From Hydrangea macrophylla (taxonomy: Eukaryota > Streptophyta > Magnoliopsida > Cornales > Hydrangeaceae), in the NCBI GenBank assembly GCA_033977485.1, contig CM066985.1, positions 74,715,045 through 74,779,044 on the forward strand: a stretch of 64,000 nucleotides of DNA, read 5' to 3'. The position numbers and the translations under genes are program-made. Below, piece after piece: positions 1 through 12,781 of this stretch (the stretch's first letter is position 1; the number at the start of each line of letters is the position of its first letter). The notes beneath the pieces are model-generated. The model was not told the DNA's origin. It did not search any database and saw only the letters and a program-made list of their open reading frames with translations.

Positions 1-13
1 TTCCATTGGAGCA

Positions 14-1190
14 GTGGCTGCTGTCACTCATATAGGCAGTATTCATTGTGACACATTTGTATTGCATAATGTTCTGTATGTTCCATCCTTTAAATTAAAC
101 CTGATTTCTGTAAGCAATCTCGTTTATAGTTCTCACTACCTTGCTATATTCACTAATGCAACTTGTATGCTTCAGGACCAACGATCGGGGAAGATGATTG
201 GGATGGGAACTGAATGAGAAGGACTCTACTACCTTGATACTCCACAGAAAACTAGATGCACTCAGTTACCGCAGTAGCCTCATTCTCTGAAACTTTGGCA
301 TCAACGCCTTGGTCACCTTTCAAATAAAGGCCTTCGTTTAATTTCCCATTCTGTTGCAAACATTAATTTTTGTAATATCTCTGATTATCTAATTTGTCCA
401 CTAGCTAAACAGACTTGTTCTCAATTTTCATTAAGTTCCATTCATACCCATGCACCTTTTGAGTTAATTCATGTTGAAATATAGGAAGGTTACCATGTTC
501 CTGCACTTAATGGGGCTCATTTTTTTCTCATCATTGTTGATGATTTTACTCGATGTATATGTGTTTATTTAATGCATCATAAATCAGATACTCAAAAATA
601 TATCATCGCATTCGTTAATTTCTTTGAGACACAATTTTCTTTAAAAGTAAAAACTCTTCGTAGTGATAATGGTTCTGAATTTACAATGGAAAATTTTTAT
701 TTGGATAAAGGGATCATTCATGAAACCAGTTGTGTCTCTACTCCACAACAAAATGGAATAGCCGAACAAAAGCATCATCACCTTCTGAATGTAGCCCGAG
801 CTTTATTATTTCAAGCTAACCTTCTTAAGCAATTTTGGGGAGATGCGATCTTAACTGCCACCTACCTCATTAACTAAATTCCTATATCTATACTTCAAGC
901 AAAAACTCCTTTTGAGATGATTTTCCATAAACAACCCACATGTGATCATCTATGAGTCTTTGGATGCTTATGTTTCACATCAACACACCATCATCTTCCT
1001 ACAAAGTTTGATGCCTGAGCCACATGATGTCTCTTTCTAGGATACCCATACGGTAAAAAGGGATATCGAGTCTATGATCTCTAAACAGGTAAAATTTTTG
1101 TCTTATGTGCCATAATTTTCCATGAAACAATTTTCCCTTTTCCATCTTTCGCTGCAGATATTCTAATTGCATTTCCTTATATTGAATCAC
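14..1190 (+). pseudogene. copia integrase region, decayed
   Basis: Translated pieces resemble the stretch between protease and integrase (14-217) and then the integrase core. At about 530-560 a motif IVDDFTR supplies the first catalytic Asp. LRSDNGSEF near 654-681 supplies the second. STPQQNGIAEQ near 739-771 carries the third acidic residue, completing the D-D-35-E set. A stop after LTATYLIN at 877 and further stops at about 955 and 1016 break the frame. Known role: joins retrotransposon cDNA to host DNA in the nucleus. Not functional here. Confidence 0.85.
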
Positions 1191-1649
1191 TAAGCTATGA
1201 TGACAGCAACTCCAACACCGACTCCCCTTTGTCAGAACCTATGCCTCCAGAACTTCCTTCCTCTAGCTTAAGCACCAAATCTCTTTCTCCAGCATTTCTT
1301 CCACCAGTCATGGCCTCGTCACCAACCTCATCTCCTGTTCCAAATTCTTCCAATTCTTCTCATCCCTCGTAGAAAACACATGCTACAATGACACCTAGTT
1401 ATCTTCGTGAGTATTATGTTGGTATTTCTCTTCCTTCAAGGAACATCTCATCATCCAACTAGGCATTGGTTAGACCTACTGGTATCACTTACCCCTTATC
1501 ATATGTACTTTTCTATCACTATCTATGTTTCAGTCAAAAATGAACCATCGTCTTTTGAACAGGCGGTTCGCGATTCTAAATGGTGCCTTACTATGCAGCA
1601 TAAGTTTAGTGCTCTTAAGGATAATGGCATATGGTCCCTCTAGCCACTA

Positions 1650-1892
1650 CCACCTGGAAAAAAATTGGTTAGGTGCAAATGGGTATACAAGATAGAATTC
1701 AAACCCGATGGTACTGTCAACCATTACAAGGCCCGGTTGATCGTAAAGGGGTATAATCAAATTATAGGATTAGATTATCGGGAGACCTACTCCCCAGTTG
1801 CTAATCTCGTGACTGTTGGTTTCCTCCTAGTTGTGGCATCAACTCAACATTAGCATCTTCTCCAACTTGATATCAATAATGTGTTCTTACAT
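1650..1892 (+). pseudogene. copia reverse transcriptase, N-terminal part
   Basis: The frame gives RCKWVYKIEFKPDGT, YKARLIVKGYNQ and DYRETYSPVA, the classic start of the copia (RVT_2) reverse transcriptase. It then reads QLDINNVFLH and stops at the insertion boundary, 1892. The continuation ([13 protein letters not shown]) is at 13182. A stop at 1851-1853 sits inside the domain. Confidence 0.9.
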
Positions 1893-2445
1893 TTTCACGC
1901 CCCGGAGTAAGCCAAAAATAGGAAAAATATAAATTTTCCTTTATGGGTCCGTAGACACGTGATTGGTTGGAAATTGCTCGACTGTCCTTAATAGAAAAGA
2001 TAGTAAGAATGCAATAATAATGGCATGTGACTAGTTCAAATGCAGCATTACTATATTAAACATAAACAGTCAGAAGGTAGCAATTATATTACAGACCCAA
2101 TACTCAAAGGAAAACATAATTAAACATCATAAGTCTGGTGACAACACTCGTCACTAATATCCAAAGCAACTAGTTTATTATAACATAAGATAGAAGATAA
2201 GAGAAAGTTTAGCTAGGCCAATCTTCACCTAGCGTAGCCGTAGTGGTCCCCATAGAAGTCTTCTCTCGGATAGCCTTCCTCATAGTAACCTTCCTCGACA
2301 AAGCCTTCAGCGGCATATCCCTCATCACCGTAGTTGGCCTTAGGTTGTGCACCACCTGCTAAGTCTGGCATAGCTGGACGTGGAAGGTCTAGCGGTATAA
2401 AACACTGTCATCTTGAATACAAGCTGAGTGAGTATAAAGTCTCAT
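1893..2445 (-). repeat. Gypsy LTR A, left piece
   Basis: Begins TTTCACGCCCCGGAG right after the TACAT duplication. It resembles the start of the LTR at 59046 (TGTCACGCCTCGGAG), including the following A-rich stretch and a 'ctagcgtag' segment near 2230. In the 59046 copy this end is the 3' end of a minus-strand element, hence the strand given here. The right edge is approximate; pol-like sequence on the other strand starts by 2497. Confidence 0.55.
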
Positions 2446-2489
2446 AAAGCTCCATTATAAATAGTTAAATAGATAATTAGGTTCCTTAT

Positions 2490-3664
2490 TCGTTAATTGG
2501 TTTATTTACGTCATTACTGGGTATCAAAGGATTCAGACTGATTGAAGTAGAAGACCACGAGAAGCATGTGCAGACTACGTTACAGATTCTCAGAGACAAC
2601 CACTTGTATGTATAGTTCAGCAAGTGCGAGTTTTGGCTTGAAGAAGTCAAATTTTTGGGACATGTTGTTTCTAAGAATGGAATTTCTATGGATACTTCAA
2701 AGGCCAACGCGATTCTAGATTGGAAAAGACCAAGTAACGCCTCAGAAGTTAGGAGTTTTCTTGGTTTGGCTGGATATTACCGAAAATTTGTAGAAGGTTT
2801 TTCCAAAATTGCAGCTCCTTTGACTGGTCTTACGAAGAAGAACCTGGAGTTTGAATAGAGGGATAAGCACGAACACGCATTCCAGGAGTTAAAAAGAGAG
2901 ATTGACTTTATCACTGGTGCTTACAATATCGAAAAGCAGCAAAAGATATACCATCTACAGTGATGCTTTGCACCAAGGAGTAGGGTATATACTAATACAA
3001 GATGGGAAAGTTATAATGTATAGATCAAGACGGCTGAAACCCCACGAGATGAACTATCCTATGCATGATCTTGAGTTAGCGACATTCATTTTTGCCCTAA
3101 AAATTTGGAGACATTACCTCTTTGGAGAGCAGTTTGATTATCCTCGGACCATGAAAGCTTGAGGTATTTGTTTTCGCAAAAGTAACCCAATATGAGACAG
3201 AGATGGTGGATGGAGCTATTACAAGATTATGATTTCACTTTGCAGTACCATCCTGGTAAGGCAAACGTGGTCGTAGATGCGTTAAGCCTGAAGCCTCGCG
3301 GGATAGTTGATTCCCTTATGATTCGAGAATGTAAAGTGTTGGAGACCGTAGTAGAATTCAATCTTTAACCTGCACAGTCAGAGGAAGGACAATACGTTGG
3401 GTGTCTTGTGGTTCAGCCAACACTCATTGTTCGTGTTTTGGAAACTCAACAGAAGGATGAAGAATTGAAGAAGTGGTTCGCCGAAGTTTCGGCAAAAGAA
3501 CTAGATGAATGGAGTGTCGGATCGGATGGAGGATTCAGATGCATAAGTTGACTTGTTGTACCTAATGTGGAAAAGCTTAGAGCAAACATATTGGATGAGG
3601 CACACATGTCTAGATTAGGAGGAACAAAGATGTATAAGGATCTGAAGAAGAATTTTTTGTGGGA
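2490..3664 (+). pseudogene. gypsy pol scrap: RT C-term, RNase H, integrase start
   Basis: Broken reading frames give the end of a Ty3/gypsy reverse transcriptase ([14 protein letters not shown], then [19 protein letters not shown]), an RNase H region ([31 protein letters not shown], near 2946-3115) and the beginning of the integrase zinc-binding part (GGTKMYKDLKKNF near 3621-3659). Similarity ends abruptly at about 3664. Stops at 2856 and 3160 and frameshifts are visible. It is closest in this window to element F (60565-64000) but on the opposite strand. No LTR of its own was found, so it is a fragment of a separate insertion or of a rearranged one. Confidence 0.8.
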
Positions 3665-3689
3665 AGCCACTTTTCTCACATTCCCGACA

Positions 3690-3960
3690 TAAGCCGTTGG
3701 TTTAGAATATATATGCCTCAATAGCCACTTGATGAGTGTACTATACATGCCCCAATAGCCGCTTGATCGCCCTCAGTGCATCAAGATATTATCTTGCCTT
3801 AATAGCTTACTTAACCTAGATATTCAAGGTCAAAGACCTGTCCTAACATGCCTTAATAGCCAAGTGATTATTATACTATGCATGCCTCAATAGCCGCCTG
3901 ATCGCCCTCGGCGCATCAAGATAGTATCATGCCTTAATAACCGACTATATCAACCGACTA
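3690..3960. repeat. Diverged short-unit repeats around 'gcctcaatagcc'
   Basis: The phrase atgcc(t/c)(t/c)aatag recurs at about 3714, 3747, 3795, 3850, 3882 and 3930. A longer block with the core tagccgc(t/c)tgatcgccct occurs twice, offset by about 135 bp. No coding. Origin unknown; it may be LTR sequence of a lost element. Confidence 0.6.
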
Positions 3961-6470
3961 TATCACTTAAGTTTAGTCACAATTTTTTTCTTCAATTCCA
4001 ACACAGACTCATACAAAAAAGGGACATCAACAACAACCACCTCGATAACTCTCAACGATACGGACATACGGTAACTTTTTCACCAAAAGATAGGCCGAAG
4101 TACAAGTATTGATGCACGAAGCACAATTGCGTAAGTATTAGAAGTTTTAATCTTATTATGCATATGTTATTCACATTATCAGAGTTGACGTGTGACGGAA
4201 GTCGTCGTCGTCGTGTAATGTGAGTTCGAGGACTAATCTCTAAACATTTAGATGGACTCATCATGGATCATGAATTTAACATGTAGACCTAAGTGTCAGT
4301 GTGATAAGTGAACATACGAGGACTATATCCCAAATTAATCATCTCAAGTTCATACATGTAGTAATCAGAGGCCAAATCAAGCATATAAAACAAACCACAT
4401 AGTAAAACTGCTACACTAGAGTGCTCAGGGGGCTCGAGCGCTCAGGGTGCAAGTGCTCCAACCTAGCTTGAGCGCTCGGCCTTGATAGTAAACAGATTCT
4501 AAGTTTAAGCTACATACAAATTCGTAAATTAGTTCTAAAGGCACATGCAAGATATAAAAACTTATAAAAACAGAATCTAAAAGATTGTAAATGAAAATCT
4601 ACACTCATATAGGCTTAGGACATGTTTGGATGATGATCAAACTACCAATTTATGAAAAATGAGCTTAATTCTTAGATTTTCATTACATCCTTTTATCAAT
4701 TTGACTCGTGTATGGCGTACTGGTACTTCATTGCCATTGTTATTATTATTCTTGTTGTTGTTGTTGTGGTTGTGGTTGTTGTCGATGTGTTCTACCCTTC
4801 AAAGGAATGCTCCAAATACGCCAGTTGGGTCCATTCCGGGAGGTATTGGGTCAGTAGATCCACTTGCTTTGTATTGGACTGCTCGAGTTGATCTGACCAT
4901 GGTGTTTGTAGGGGTTTTCCTTAATTTTAAGAACAAAATTTATTTTCCCTTAAAGAAACCCAAATTTATTTTCTGTCACGTGTATTTTCACACCCAAAAT
5001 TCATTTTCCTTTCTTTTTTTCCTCAAATTTTATCATCCTTGATATCGAGAGGCTTTTTTTTTTTTTTTTTGTAGAAATAGTATATTTTTATATGATTTTT
5101 CCCATAAGTTTCGTGTATATATAGGGGGTTGGAAATTCTGTGTTTTTTTTTTCTTTCTATCTCACGGAAAATGAGTAAGAGGAGTTTTTTTTGCCACTGA
5201 ACAGGAGTACAAGATGAGGTTATTGGTGGATATGGGGTCTTTGAGTCTTTCGAGAGCTTCTGCAAAACTTTAAACTTTATATGATTCTTGTCTTTAAACT
5301 GCATAGTTTATGTTTACTCATCCGTTTGGATTCAGTAAATATTTTCACACTGTCAAAATATTTAACGTTTAGAGTTTAAAGAGTTTCTAGCATTTGAAAG
5401 TAGTTAAACATGCAATAATGTGTTGTATGCTATTAACATACCCAAAATAACATATTTAATTGTAATAGTAAGACTTTTACCTCAAAATGTTTAAAAAGAT
5501 TCGAAGGAGCTGCCCTGCTATGTAGGTCGTGTGTCCATATGCAGATCTCTCAAATATTCAATTAATCAATTATTAGCTTTCTATATGCATGCAATTAAGA
5601 TTAAAGTTTTATTTCCACAAGTTTCTTAGTGTTTCCAATTTTTTCCAGTGTTTCCACATGTTTTCCAAAATGAAACTAAAACATTTTTGTTTTCCTCCCA
5701 TTGGCCACAGATGAGATTTGAAATGCATCTAGTCGATTTGGTGAGACGGCGGCCAGCTGTTCGGACGCTCAAAAGAAAATAAAGTTAAAAGGAAAGGCGA
5801 AGGTTGGAAAAAGGAAGAGAATGGGAGGTACTAACACCGAGGTAGCTTTTGGGACGCCTTCCAAGGCTAAGGAGCAGGATTTCGAGCCGATAGGTCCCTA
5901 GGCCCATTGGTCTATTTAATAGGCTAGGTCTAAGTTTGTGACTCCAAACATCACATCACATCAATACGGCTGACATGCACAAGATGTCGTCGTTCCTGAG
6001 CATGATACATGGATGATCATGGATGGTTGTTCATTTCTCAAAAACAAACTTAATGATGGAAAACTTGTAATAACAAAAGGGAAAAAAACTGGGGTCATTC
6101 GACTGGTCGAACGCCCCTCTGGTTGGACACAACTTTAACTTTACTACTATCTTGCGCATCGATCGTAGAATCACCATATCTTGTAGCTTGGACCTTAGAT
6201 TGACGTGAAATTTGTAGCGACGCGAAGCTAACTCGATGAACTACATTAATCTTGACTCAATTCATGGTCTATTCATACAGGGTAAACTAGTCGACTGGAC
6301 CAAGTGCCAATCGACTAGATTCATTTTTTAAACGAGACACTGCCTCATTTTTGTAAAAGCGGTCAATTGGGTTCAATACATTGTGCCGGGACGACTCCAT
6401 CTTGTAAGGAATCCAATTCTTAAAGCCCCGATGGCTCCCTGTGAAAAAGTTCAAATCCTTTGAGCCCGGA
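3961..6470. other. Unassigned AT-rich sequence, possible remnants of LTR A
   Basis: No convincing gene. At 4420-4480 there are repeated ctcgagcgctc-like motifs that also occur at 12950-12985, suggesting 4380-4640 is another piece of LTR A. At 4737-4790 lies a TTA/TTG-rich microsatellite and at 5057-5070 a poly-T tract. A TATA-like tatatatag at 5117 could be an old LTR promoter. The rest holds nothing recognisable. Confidence 0.35.
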
Positions 6471-6479
6471 TGGCTCATA

Positions 6480-6706
6480 AAATTCTTCTCCTATTGATAT
6501 TTTTCATCTTCCAAAAAGTACTTCTCCAGAAATCTTCCTTTGAACATTTCCCAAGGCATTGCCCTTGTAGCGTTTATCCCAATAGTGGCTCGCTCAGCTT
6601 CCCACCAATCTACTGTGGCATAGATGAGCTGGAATGTAGCAAGACGGTGCTTCTCCTATTCACTGCACTCTAACGCTTTAAAGATCAATTCCATCTCTCT
6701 TTTATT
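6480..6706 (-). pseudogene. gypsy gag domain fragment
   Basis: The minus strand reads EMELIFKALECSE, a stop, then EKHRLATFQLIYATVDWWEA, then MPWEMFKGRFLEKYF. This is the core of the plant Retrotrans_gag domain with its WW and W-x2-F spacing. Only about 75 residues remain. Its minus orientation fits LTR A or element B', but which element it came from is not settled. Confidence 0.65.
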
Positions 6707-6920
6707 TTTAATTGGTATTAACGGTCTCGTGCGAGGACATAAGTGTTCGGGACAGGAAGAATGGGAGGGGCCAGGATTCGAATCATGATAATGACCTTGA
6801 CATATAACGACGTTTTATCAATTAGGTTAAGTCGTTGCTCGTCACCAAATATTACTTTTCAACATACATGAATTTTCGGCTCTTATCAGCCAACAATGTC
6901 GGAACTAAAGAATCTGGTAC

Positions 6921-9006
6921 TGTCACGACCCATCTTGCTACGCACAGAAATAGGACACATGGCACGCCACCAAGGCTCATCCAATTCCATTAAAGTAAAA
7001 TATCAGCAAAAAAACATGAGTACAATCCTTTAAAATCAGAGTTATAAAATGTTTTGCTCAATTAAAAACACTTCCAAAGAATCCATTTTTAAAAACCAAG
7101 GTTTAGTTGACTGGAGTGGGTCTCCTGTCGACTGGAGATCAAAAGCAGTAAGTTAAAAAGTTCAAAGGCCTCGTCTAATCGGCTGTGTCAGGGACTTAGT
7201 CGTCTGGGACTTCAATTTCTCAGTTGACTAGTGCCTTGTCCAGTCGACTGGAGACTATGCATGCAGAATGCCATGTATTCGTGTAGAAACCAATCGACTG
7301 ATACCTCTCCTTTAGTCGACTGAAGTTTGTGAAAACTGAAGTAAAAACTGGAACTCAAGGGGTCCAGTAGACTGGTCGGAGATTCAGTCGACTAATCTCC
7401 CCTAGATCGGCCCTTCTGCAGCAACTCAAGATCAAGGTTCTCCAAACAAACACAACATAACCACCACTATATCTAGGAGCTTGGTAGCGATTACAAGTAC
7501 TAATCCAACTCGTGTCAAGATTCTATTACAGCATATTACCAATTTGAATTCTTATTACAAGTGGGAAAGAAAACAAAAGTATGAACAAGTGAAGATTCCC
7601 CGGTATCCCTCGGCCTCACTCCTCACGCTTCTTCTTTCCACTTTTCATTTCACCTGCAATGGAGTAAATCTCCACTACTCAGCTATATGCTGGGTGTACA
7701 ATTCTAAATGTATGCTTATATGACAATTCATGGTTTAAACATCTAAAACACATAGAAATAGTCTCTAGGGTGAGTGGTACGCATTCATCCGGTAAATAAA
7801 ACTGATGTCGTGGAAGCAACACCTCTCCCACGCATCCCATACACTGGTTGGGCCTTCCTTCATACTAGGTATCGTGTCCTGGTTTGGCCTTCCTCCATAC
7901 TAGACACAACCACAATCAATATCACAAAACTCAGGGTTCGAGGAGCTTACCCTCGGATAAAATTGCACCAAACTCCTCTTTGACTCAAGTAGACACATAA
8001 CATGCTTATATAAACAGTTATACATGCTTTTCTAATATTTTCACATACATAATTAACAGGCCTAATTAACACATGAATTTCACCCGAATCCAAAATATCA
8101 AAGTCGATATTCAAACATGAAATTTCTATATATTTCATAGATCTAAAATTCATTCCTCGTGCGATTCTTCTGAAACTTTAAAGGATCGACTAGAGGCTCG
8201 AATAAACATCGGATCTCAGATTTTATGCGATTCCTACGAGTTTTACCCGATTTTTCCCAAATTCCTAGAAATTAGATTTTCAGACAAAGTTTGCCAAACA
8301 TGGCCTAAGAGGTATCAAATCGAAACTCTTACCTCGATGAGTTCAAATCTCGAATCTGGAGAAAAATTGATGATCAAAAGTTCGTCGTTTAGCGTCGCAA
8401 AGTTCGTGGCCACCAAATCTCCCTTTTCTCTCTTCTCCAATGATATTTTTAGAAAGTTTTACTAATGAAATCTCATGCTTATCTATTTATAGGCACGAGA
8501 CTTGGGAATTATGCTTACCTTCCCACGAGTTTTCAAAAACTTCTAATTATCTCCCGAAATGTCTTAAACATCTACTTTATTATTTCATGAGTGAAAACTA
8601 AAATTTATACAAGTTTTTGACTAAGTTCCGTTTGGGTCCAAAATAAGGATCCTAAAAGTAATCTCCGTAGAATCTCTATACCACCTACAGTTTATACAAC
8701 GTATCACTCACGTTCTCACCACAGTGTTCAAAATGATATAGAATAATATCACAAATAGCAGAAATTAACCTACACAGCTAAATTTAATATTCAAATAATA
8801 TTAGATAAGTCAAATAATATCTAAATCACATAAATGCAATTTAACTATGCCAATGTAATATGAAGTACCACGTTCCCGTGCCTTCACTGACACCTCACCA
8901 ATGACTCATCGTCAACTCCATCTTAAATTATTAATAAATATTAATAATTTCACAAAATCTCAAATTATGCAATTTAAAACCATGAAATTCTAGAACGGAT
9001 GTGACA
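6921..9006 (-). repeat. 3' LTR of element B'
   Basis: 2086 bp, against about 2083 bp for B's 5' LTR after removing its insertion. It contains the family's GTCGACTGG motifs at 7090-7410. The minus-strand TG end at 9006 is followed internally by ACTCTCCCCTC, the complement of the purine-rich primer (gaggggagagt) also seen before B's 3' LTR. Confidence 0.8.
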
Positions 9007-9049
9007 ACTCTCCCCTCTAAAAAGGAAGTTTGTCCCCAAACTTATACCT

Positions 9050-11098
9050 CATATGTTGAACAGATATGAATACTCATTCCTCATTTCTTCCTCGCTCTCC
9101 CATGTAGCCTCTTCAAGTGCATGACTACGTCATAGCACTTTCACCATTGGAATCGCCTTTGTTCTAAATACTTGTTCCTTTTGATCTAAAATTTCTACTG
9201 GATGTTCTATGTACGTCAAGTCCTCTTAGATTTGCAATGGTTCTGGTACATTGATCTTGCTAATGTCCGTCATACACCGTCTCAACATCGATACATGGAA
9301 GACATTGTGCACATGCTCCAATTCTGACGATAAGGCTAATCGATAAGCCACTGGTCCTATACTCTCTAGGATCTCAAAACGTCCTACAAATCTCAGATTA
9401 AGCTTTCATCGCTTCCCAAATCGTACATTGCCTTTCGAAGGCGATACCCTCAAATACCCAAAGTGTCCTACCTTAAAGTCATCGGCCATCACTTAGAGTC
9501 CGCATAGCTCTTATAATAGCTCTAAGCTACTTTAAGTCACTCTTGGATCATCTTTACCGTGTCAGTAGTCAACTGTATTATCTTAGCTCCTATTAAATTT
9601 CTTTTTCTAACTTTGGCCCAACAAATTGGTGATCGACACTTACGACCATATGAAGCCTCATAAGGTGCCATTCTAATGTTTGACTAAAATCTGTTGTTGT
9701 ACTCAAATTCAATTAATGGTAGTGTTTCTCCCAATCACTTCCAAAATCCAGTACACAAAGTCTAAGCATATCTTCCAAAGTCTAAATCATTCGTTCTAAC
9801 TTTCCGTCGATTTGAGGATGAAATATAGTACTGAAACTCAGTTTAGTACCCATAGCCTTTTGTAAACTTACCCAAAACCTCAACGTAAAACTACTATCAC
9901 GATCCGATATAGTCACTGCTAGAATCCCGTGTAGTCTCACAATCTCCTTCACATATAATTCTGCTAACCTCGAAGGCTTAGTCGTCTTGATTGGGATCGT
10001 GGAAATCTCGAAACAAAATCCATCGTGATATCATCCCATTTCCACTCTGACACTGGTAATGGCTGTAATAGTCCTGCAAGTACTTGTCTCTCTACCTTAA
10101 AACTTGGCAACTTTCTGCTTCAAACCTCTCCACCAAAAGTTTTTGCGTAAGTTTTGGTACATCTTGTTACTTTCCAGATGAACTGAATAGTTACTACTGT
10201 GATCCTCCTCTAAAAGTCGCTCTTTCAAGTCCTTTACACTTGGTACACACAATCTGTTCCCAAGCATCAATACTCCTTGTTCTAAGGTAAACCTCGGTCG
10301 TTTTTCCAAAGGTATCTCGTCTCTCATCTTGCACAAGTAGAGATTGTTAAACTATTTTGCCTTGATTTCATCAATAATGTCTAGGTGAGCTATGATCGAC
10401 GTCATTAAGCCACCATTTGTCTCTAGAATCACATCTGACTCTAAACGTTCCATATCCTTTACTAATTCTCTTTGCTGTGTTAGCTCGTAGGCTAAGTTCC
10501 TTATCGTCTTCCGGCTTAAAGCATCGGCTACTACATTAGCCTTCCCCGAATGATACTCAATCGAAAGATCGTAATCCTTCATCAATTCTAACTATCTTCG
10601 CTGTCTCATGCTCATATCCCGTTAGGTGAAAATATATTTTAAACTCTTGTGGTCCGTAAAAATCTCGCACTTCTTGTACTATAGGTAGTATCTCCAAATT
10701 TTCAAAGCATGAATTACGCGACCAATTCAAGATCGTGTATCGGATAATTAACCTCATTTATCTTTAGCTGTCTTGAAGCAGAGGCAATTACCTTGCCACC
10801 TTGCATAAGTACACATCCTAAACCCTGATGCAAAGCATCACTATAGATGACAAATCCCTCAGTTCCATATGGTATCGTCAGAAAAGGCGCTCTTGTCAAT
10901 CCGGACTTCAACTCTTGAAAATTGTCTTCACAATCTTGACTCCATTCAAAAGTAATACCCTTTTTCATCAGCTTTGTCATAGGTAATGAAACTTTTGAGA
11001 AGTTTTCAATGAATCTACGATATTACCCTGTAAATCCCAAGAAACTTCAAATTTCAGATACTAATGTCGGTCATTTCCAATTAGATATGGCTTCCACC
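9050..11098 (-). pseudogene. Element B' pol remnant (RT end, RNase H, integrase)
   Basis: From high to low coordinates on the minus strand: reverse transcriptase C-terminus ([10 protein letters not shown] near 11000-11030), RNase H ([20 protein letters not shown] at 10800-10860; [20 protein letters not shown] at 10520-10580), integrase zinc-binding region ([18 protein letters not shown] at 10105-10165), then a heavily broken integrase core and C-terminus to about 9400. It matches element B's pol segment by segment. Multiple stops and frameshifts; not functional. Confidence 0.85.
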
Positions 11099-12781
11099 AT
11101 AATAGAGCAGTGGCTGGTTTAAAGAAGCCCCCCAGTCGACTGTTTCCATAAACCAGTCGACTAGTTTACCTCAGAATTCAAAGCATTCTGTAAAAATAAA
11201 CCAAGGTTATGCCAACACATTCAGGGATTAATTACACCATTCACACTCATTCCAAAGTGGTGCTACTATAGATCACAATACAACAAATCCACCCCAAGAT
11301 TTCTAAGTTAAGTACATGTTTTAACTTCTCAAAATTCTTATTACAACCCTTGAAATGGAAAAACAAAAACATATACAATGAACGTCCATCGCATCTCGTC
11401 GACCTCACTCCTCTCACTTCTTCTTGTTCTTCCTCTTATCACCTGCAATAGAGGAAGTCTCCACTGCTCAGCTATCCGCTGAGTGTACAATTATAAACAA
11501 ATGCATATGAGGTAATTCATGCTTTAAACATCTAAAACACATAATTTAGCCTCTAGGAAGAGAGAGATGCATTCATCCGGTATATTAGCAAGTCTTAAAT
11601 CTTAAACCGCGATGCCAATAGCTAGCCAAAATCACTCAACCATCGCCCAACTGCTCTGGCTGGGCCGGTCCCACACCAAAAAAGTAGTCATCGCTACTAA
11701 AACTCTCAGACTTTGAGAGGCATGCCCCGGCATAAATTTATACCAAACTCCCCTTTGACCCACAGAATCATTTAGCATGCTCACTTAACTATATCATCAA
11801 ACTTTTCAACACATACTCGCTAAATATAACGGGCCTAATTTAACACATGGATTTTTCCCGAATCACAATTTCCATATATAATATCCAAAATATCCAAAAT
11901 TGTCTATATAACACAAGTTTGGAATTCATACCTCGAGTTACGGTCCTATAATTTCAAGAGAAGTACTAGTAGCCCAATTAACCGTCGGATCTCAGATCTC
12001 AAATGATTCCTACAAGTATTAACTATTTTTTCCAAAATTCCTAGAATTAGAATTTTTATAAAATTTGCCAAACATGGCCTAAGAGGTATCAAAACGTAGC
12101 TCTTATCTCGAGTAATCCGAATATGAAATCTGGTTGAAAACTGACGGACGGACGGTCGTCGTTTGTCGCTGGGATGATTGAAGGAATAAATCTCCATTTC
12201 TCTCACTCTCTCTCTCTCCTAATATATTTACGTTGAAGATATTATGAAAATATCTTGAGTTGTCTATTTATAGGCACAACTCTCGAGAATTACATTTAAC
12301 TCCCCATGAGTTCTCAGAACTTCTAATTATCTCCCAAAACGTTGTACATGCCCACAGTATTACTTCACGAGTAAAAACTATAAATTATAAAAGTTCATCT
12401 AGGTTCCGTTTTGGGTCTGTAATTTACGTTCCGTAACTAATTCTGTGAAATTTCTAGATAACCTACCTTTTATGCACCGTATCCCTTACGCTCTCACCAA
12501 AGTATTCAAAACGATCTAACTCGAGATCAAAACTACCAAAAATTATACAAAACAGGTATAATTACTATTCACATATACTAGAAAACATCAAATAACATTT
12601 AAGCCATGTAAATGTCATTTACCCATGTTGTTGCCACATGATTCTCCTATTATCGTGTCCTTTATTGACACCTCACCGTTGACCTCTAGTCAAGTTTATT
12701 CACAATTATCAAATGACATTAATAATTCACAAATTTTTATTTATGCCTTTCAACAATGATTTTCCCAGGACGAGTGTGACA
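11099..12781 (-). repeat. Truncated 5' LTR of element B'
   Basis: Shares with 6921-9006 the order of landmarks: GTCGACTG motifs (11135-11165), a ctcagctatccgctgagtg-like stretch, a tatttataggcac box near 12265, and the terminal GAGTGTGACA. Similarity to the 3' LTR looks clearly lower than between the LTRs of B, suggesting an old or recombinant pair. A TC tract lies at 12199-12217. Confidence 0.65.

Larger units (their letters stand above)
1..1892 (+). mobile_element. Ty1/copia retrotransposon, piece 1 (integrase to RT start)
   Basis: Degenerate internal region of a plus-strand copia element whose 5' LTR and gag lie before the window. In order it shows the GAG-pre-integrase end, integrase core, integrase C-terminal part and the start of the RVT_2-type reverse transcriptase. 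Reading resumes at 13182 in the same reverse transcriptase, so this piece was cut by a later insertion. TACAT is at 1888-1892 and again at 13177-13181, the 5-bp duplication expected of an LTR element insertion. Many in-frame stops and frameshifts mean the element is dead. Assignment to copia is firm from domain order (integrase before reverse transcriptase); the lineage is not determined. Confidence 0.9.
6921..12781 (-). mobile_element. Gypsy element B' (decayed relative of B)
   Basis: Minus-strand element of the same LTR family as B and C. Its 3' LTR is 6921-9006 (TGTCACGACCC to GGATGTGACA in plus reading). Pol remnants run 9050-11098, and a truncated 5' LTR runs 11099-12781, ending GGACGAGTGTGACA. 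Gag, protease and most of the reverse transcriptase are missing: reverse transcriptase runs straight into LTR sequence at about 11098, an internal deletion. The flanks (GGTAC at 6916-6920, ATATA at 12782-12786) do not match, so either the duplication has decayed or the element is a recombinant of two copies. Confidence 0.75.

Noticed and set aside
4659..5042. 127-residue Leu-rich frame resembling a membrane segment
   Set aside because: The Leu run comes from a TTA/TTG microsatellite. No conserved domain.
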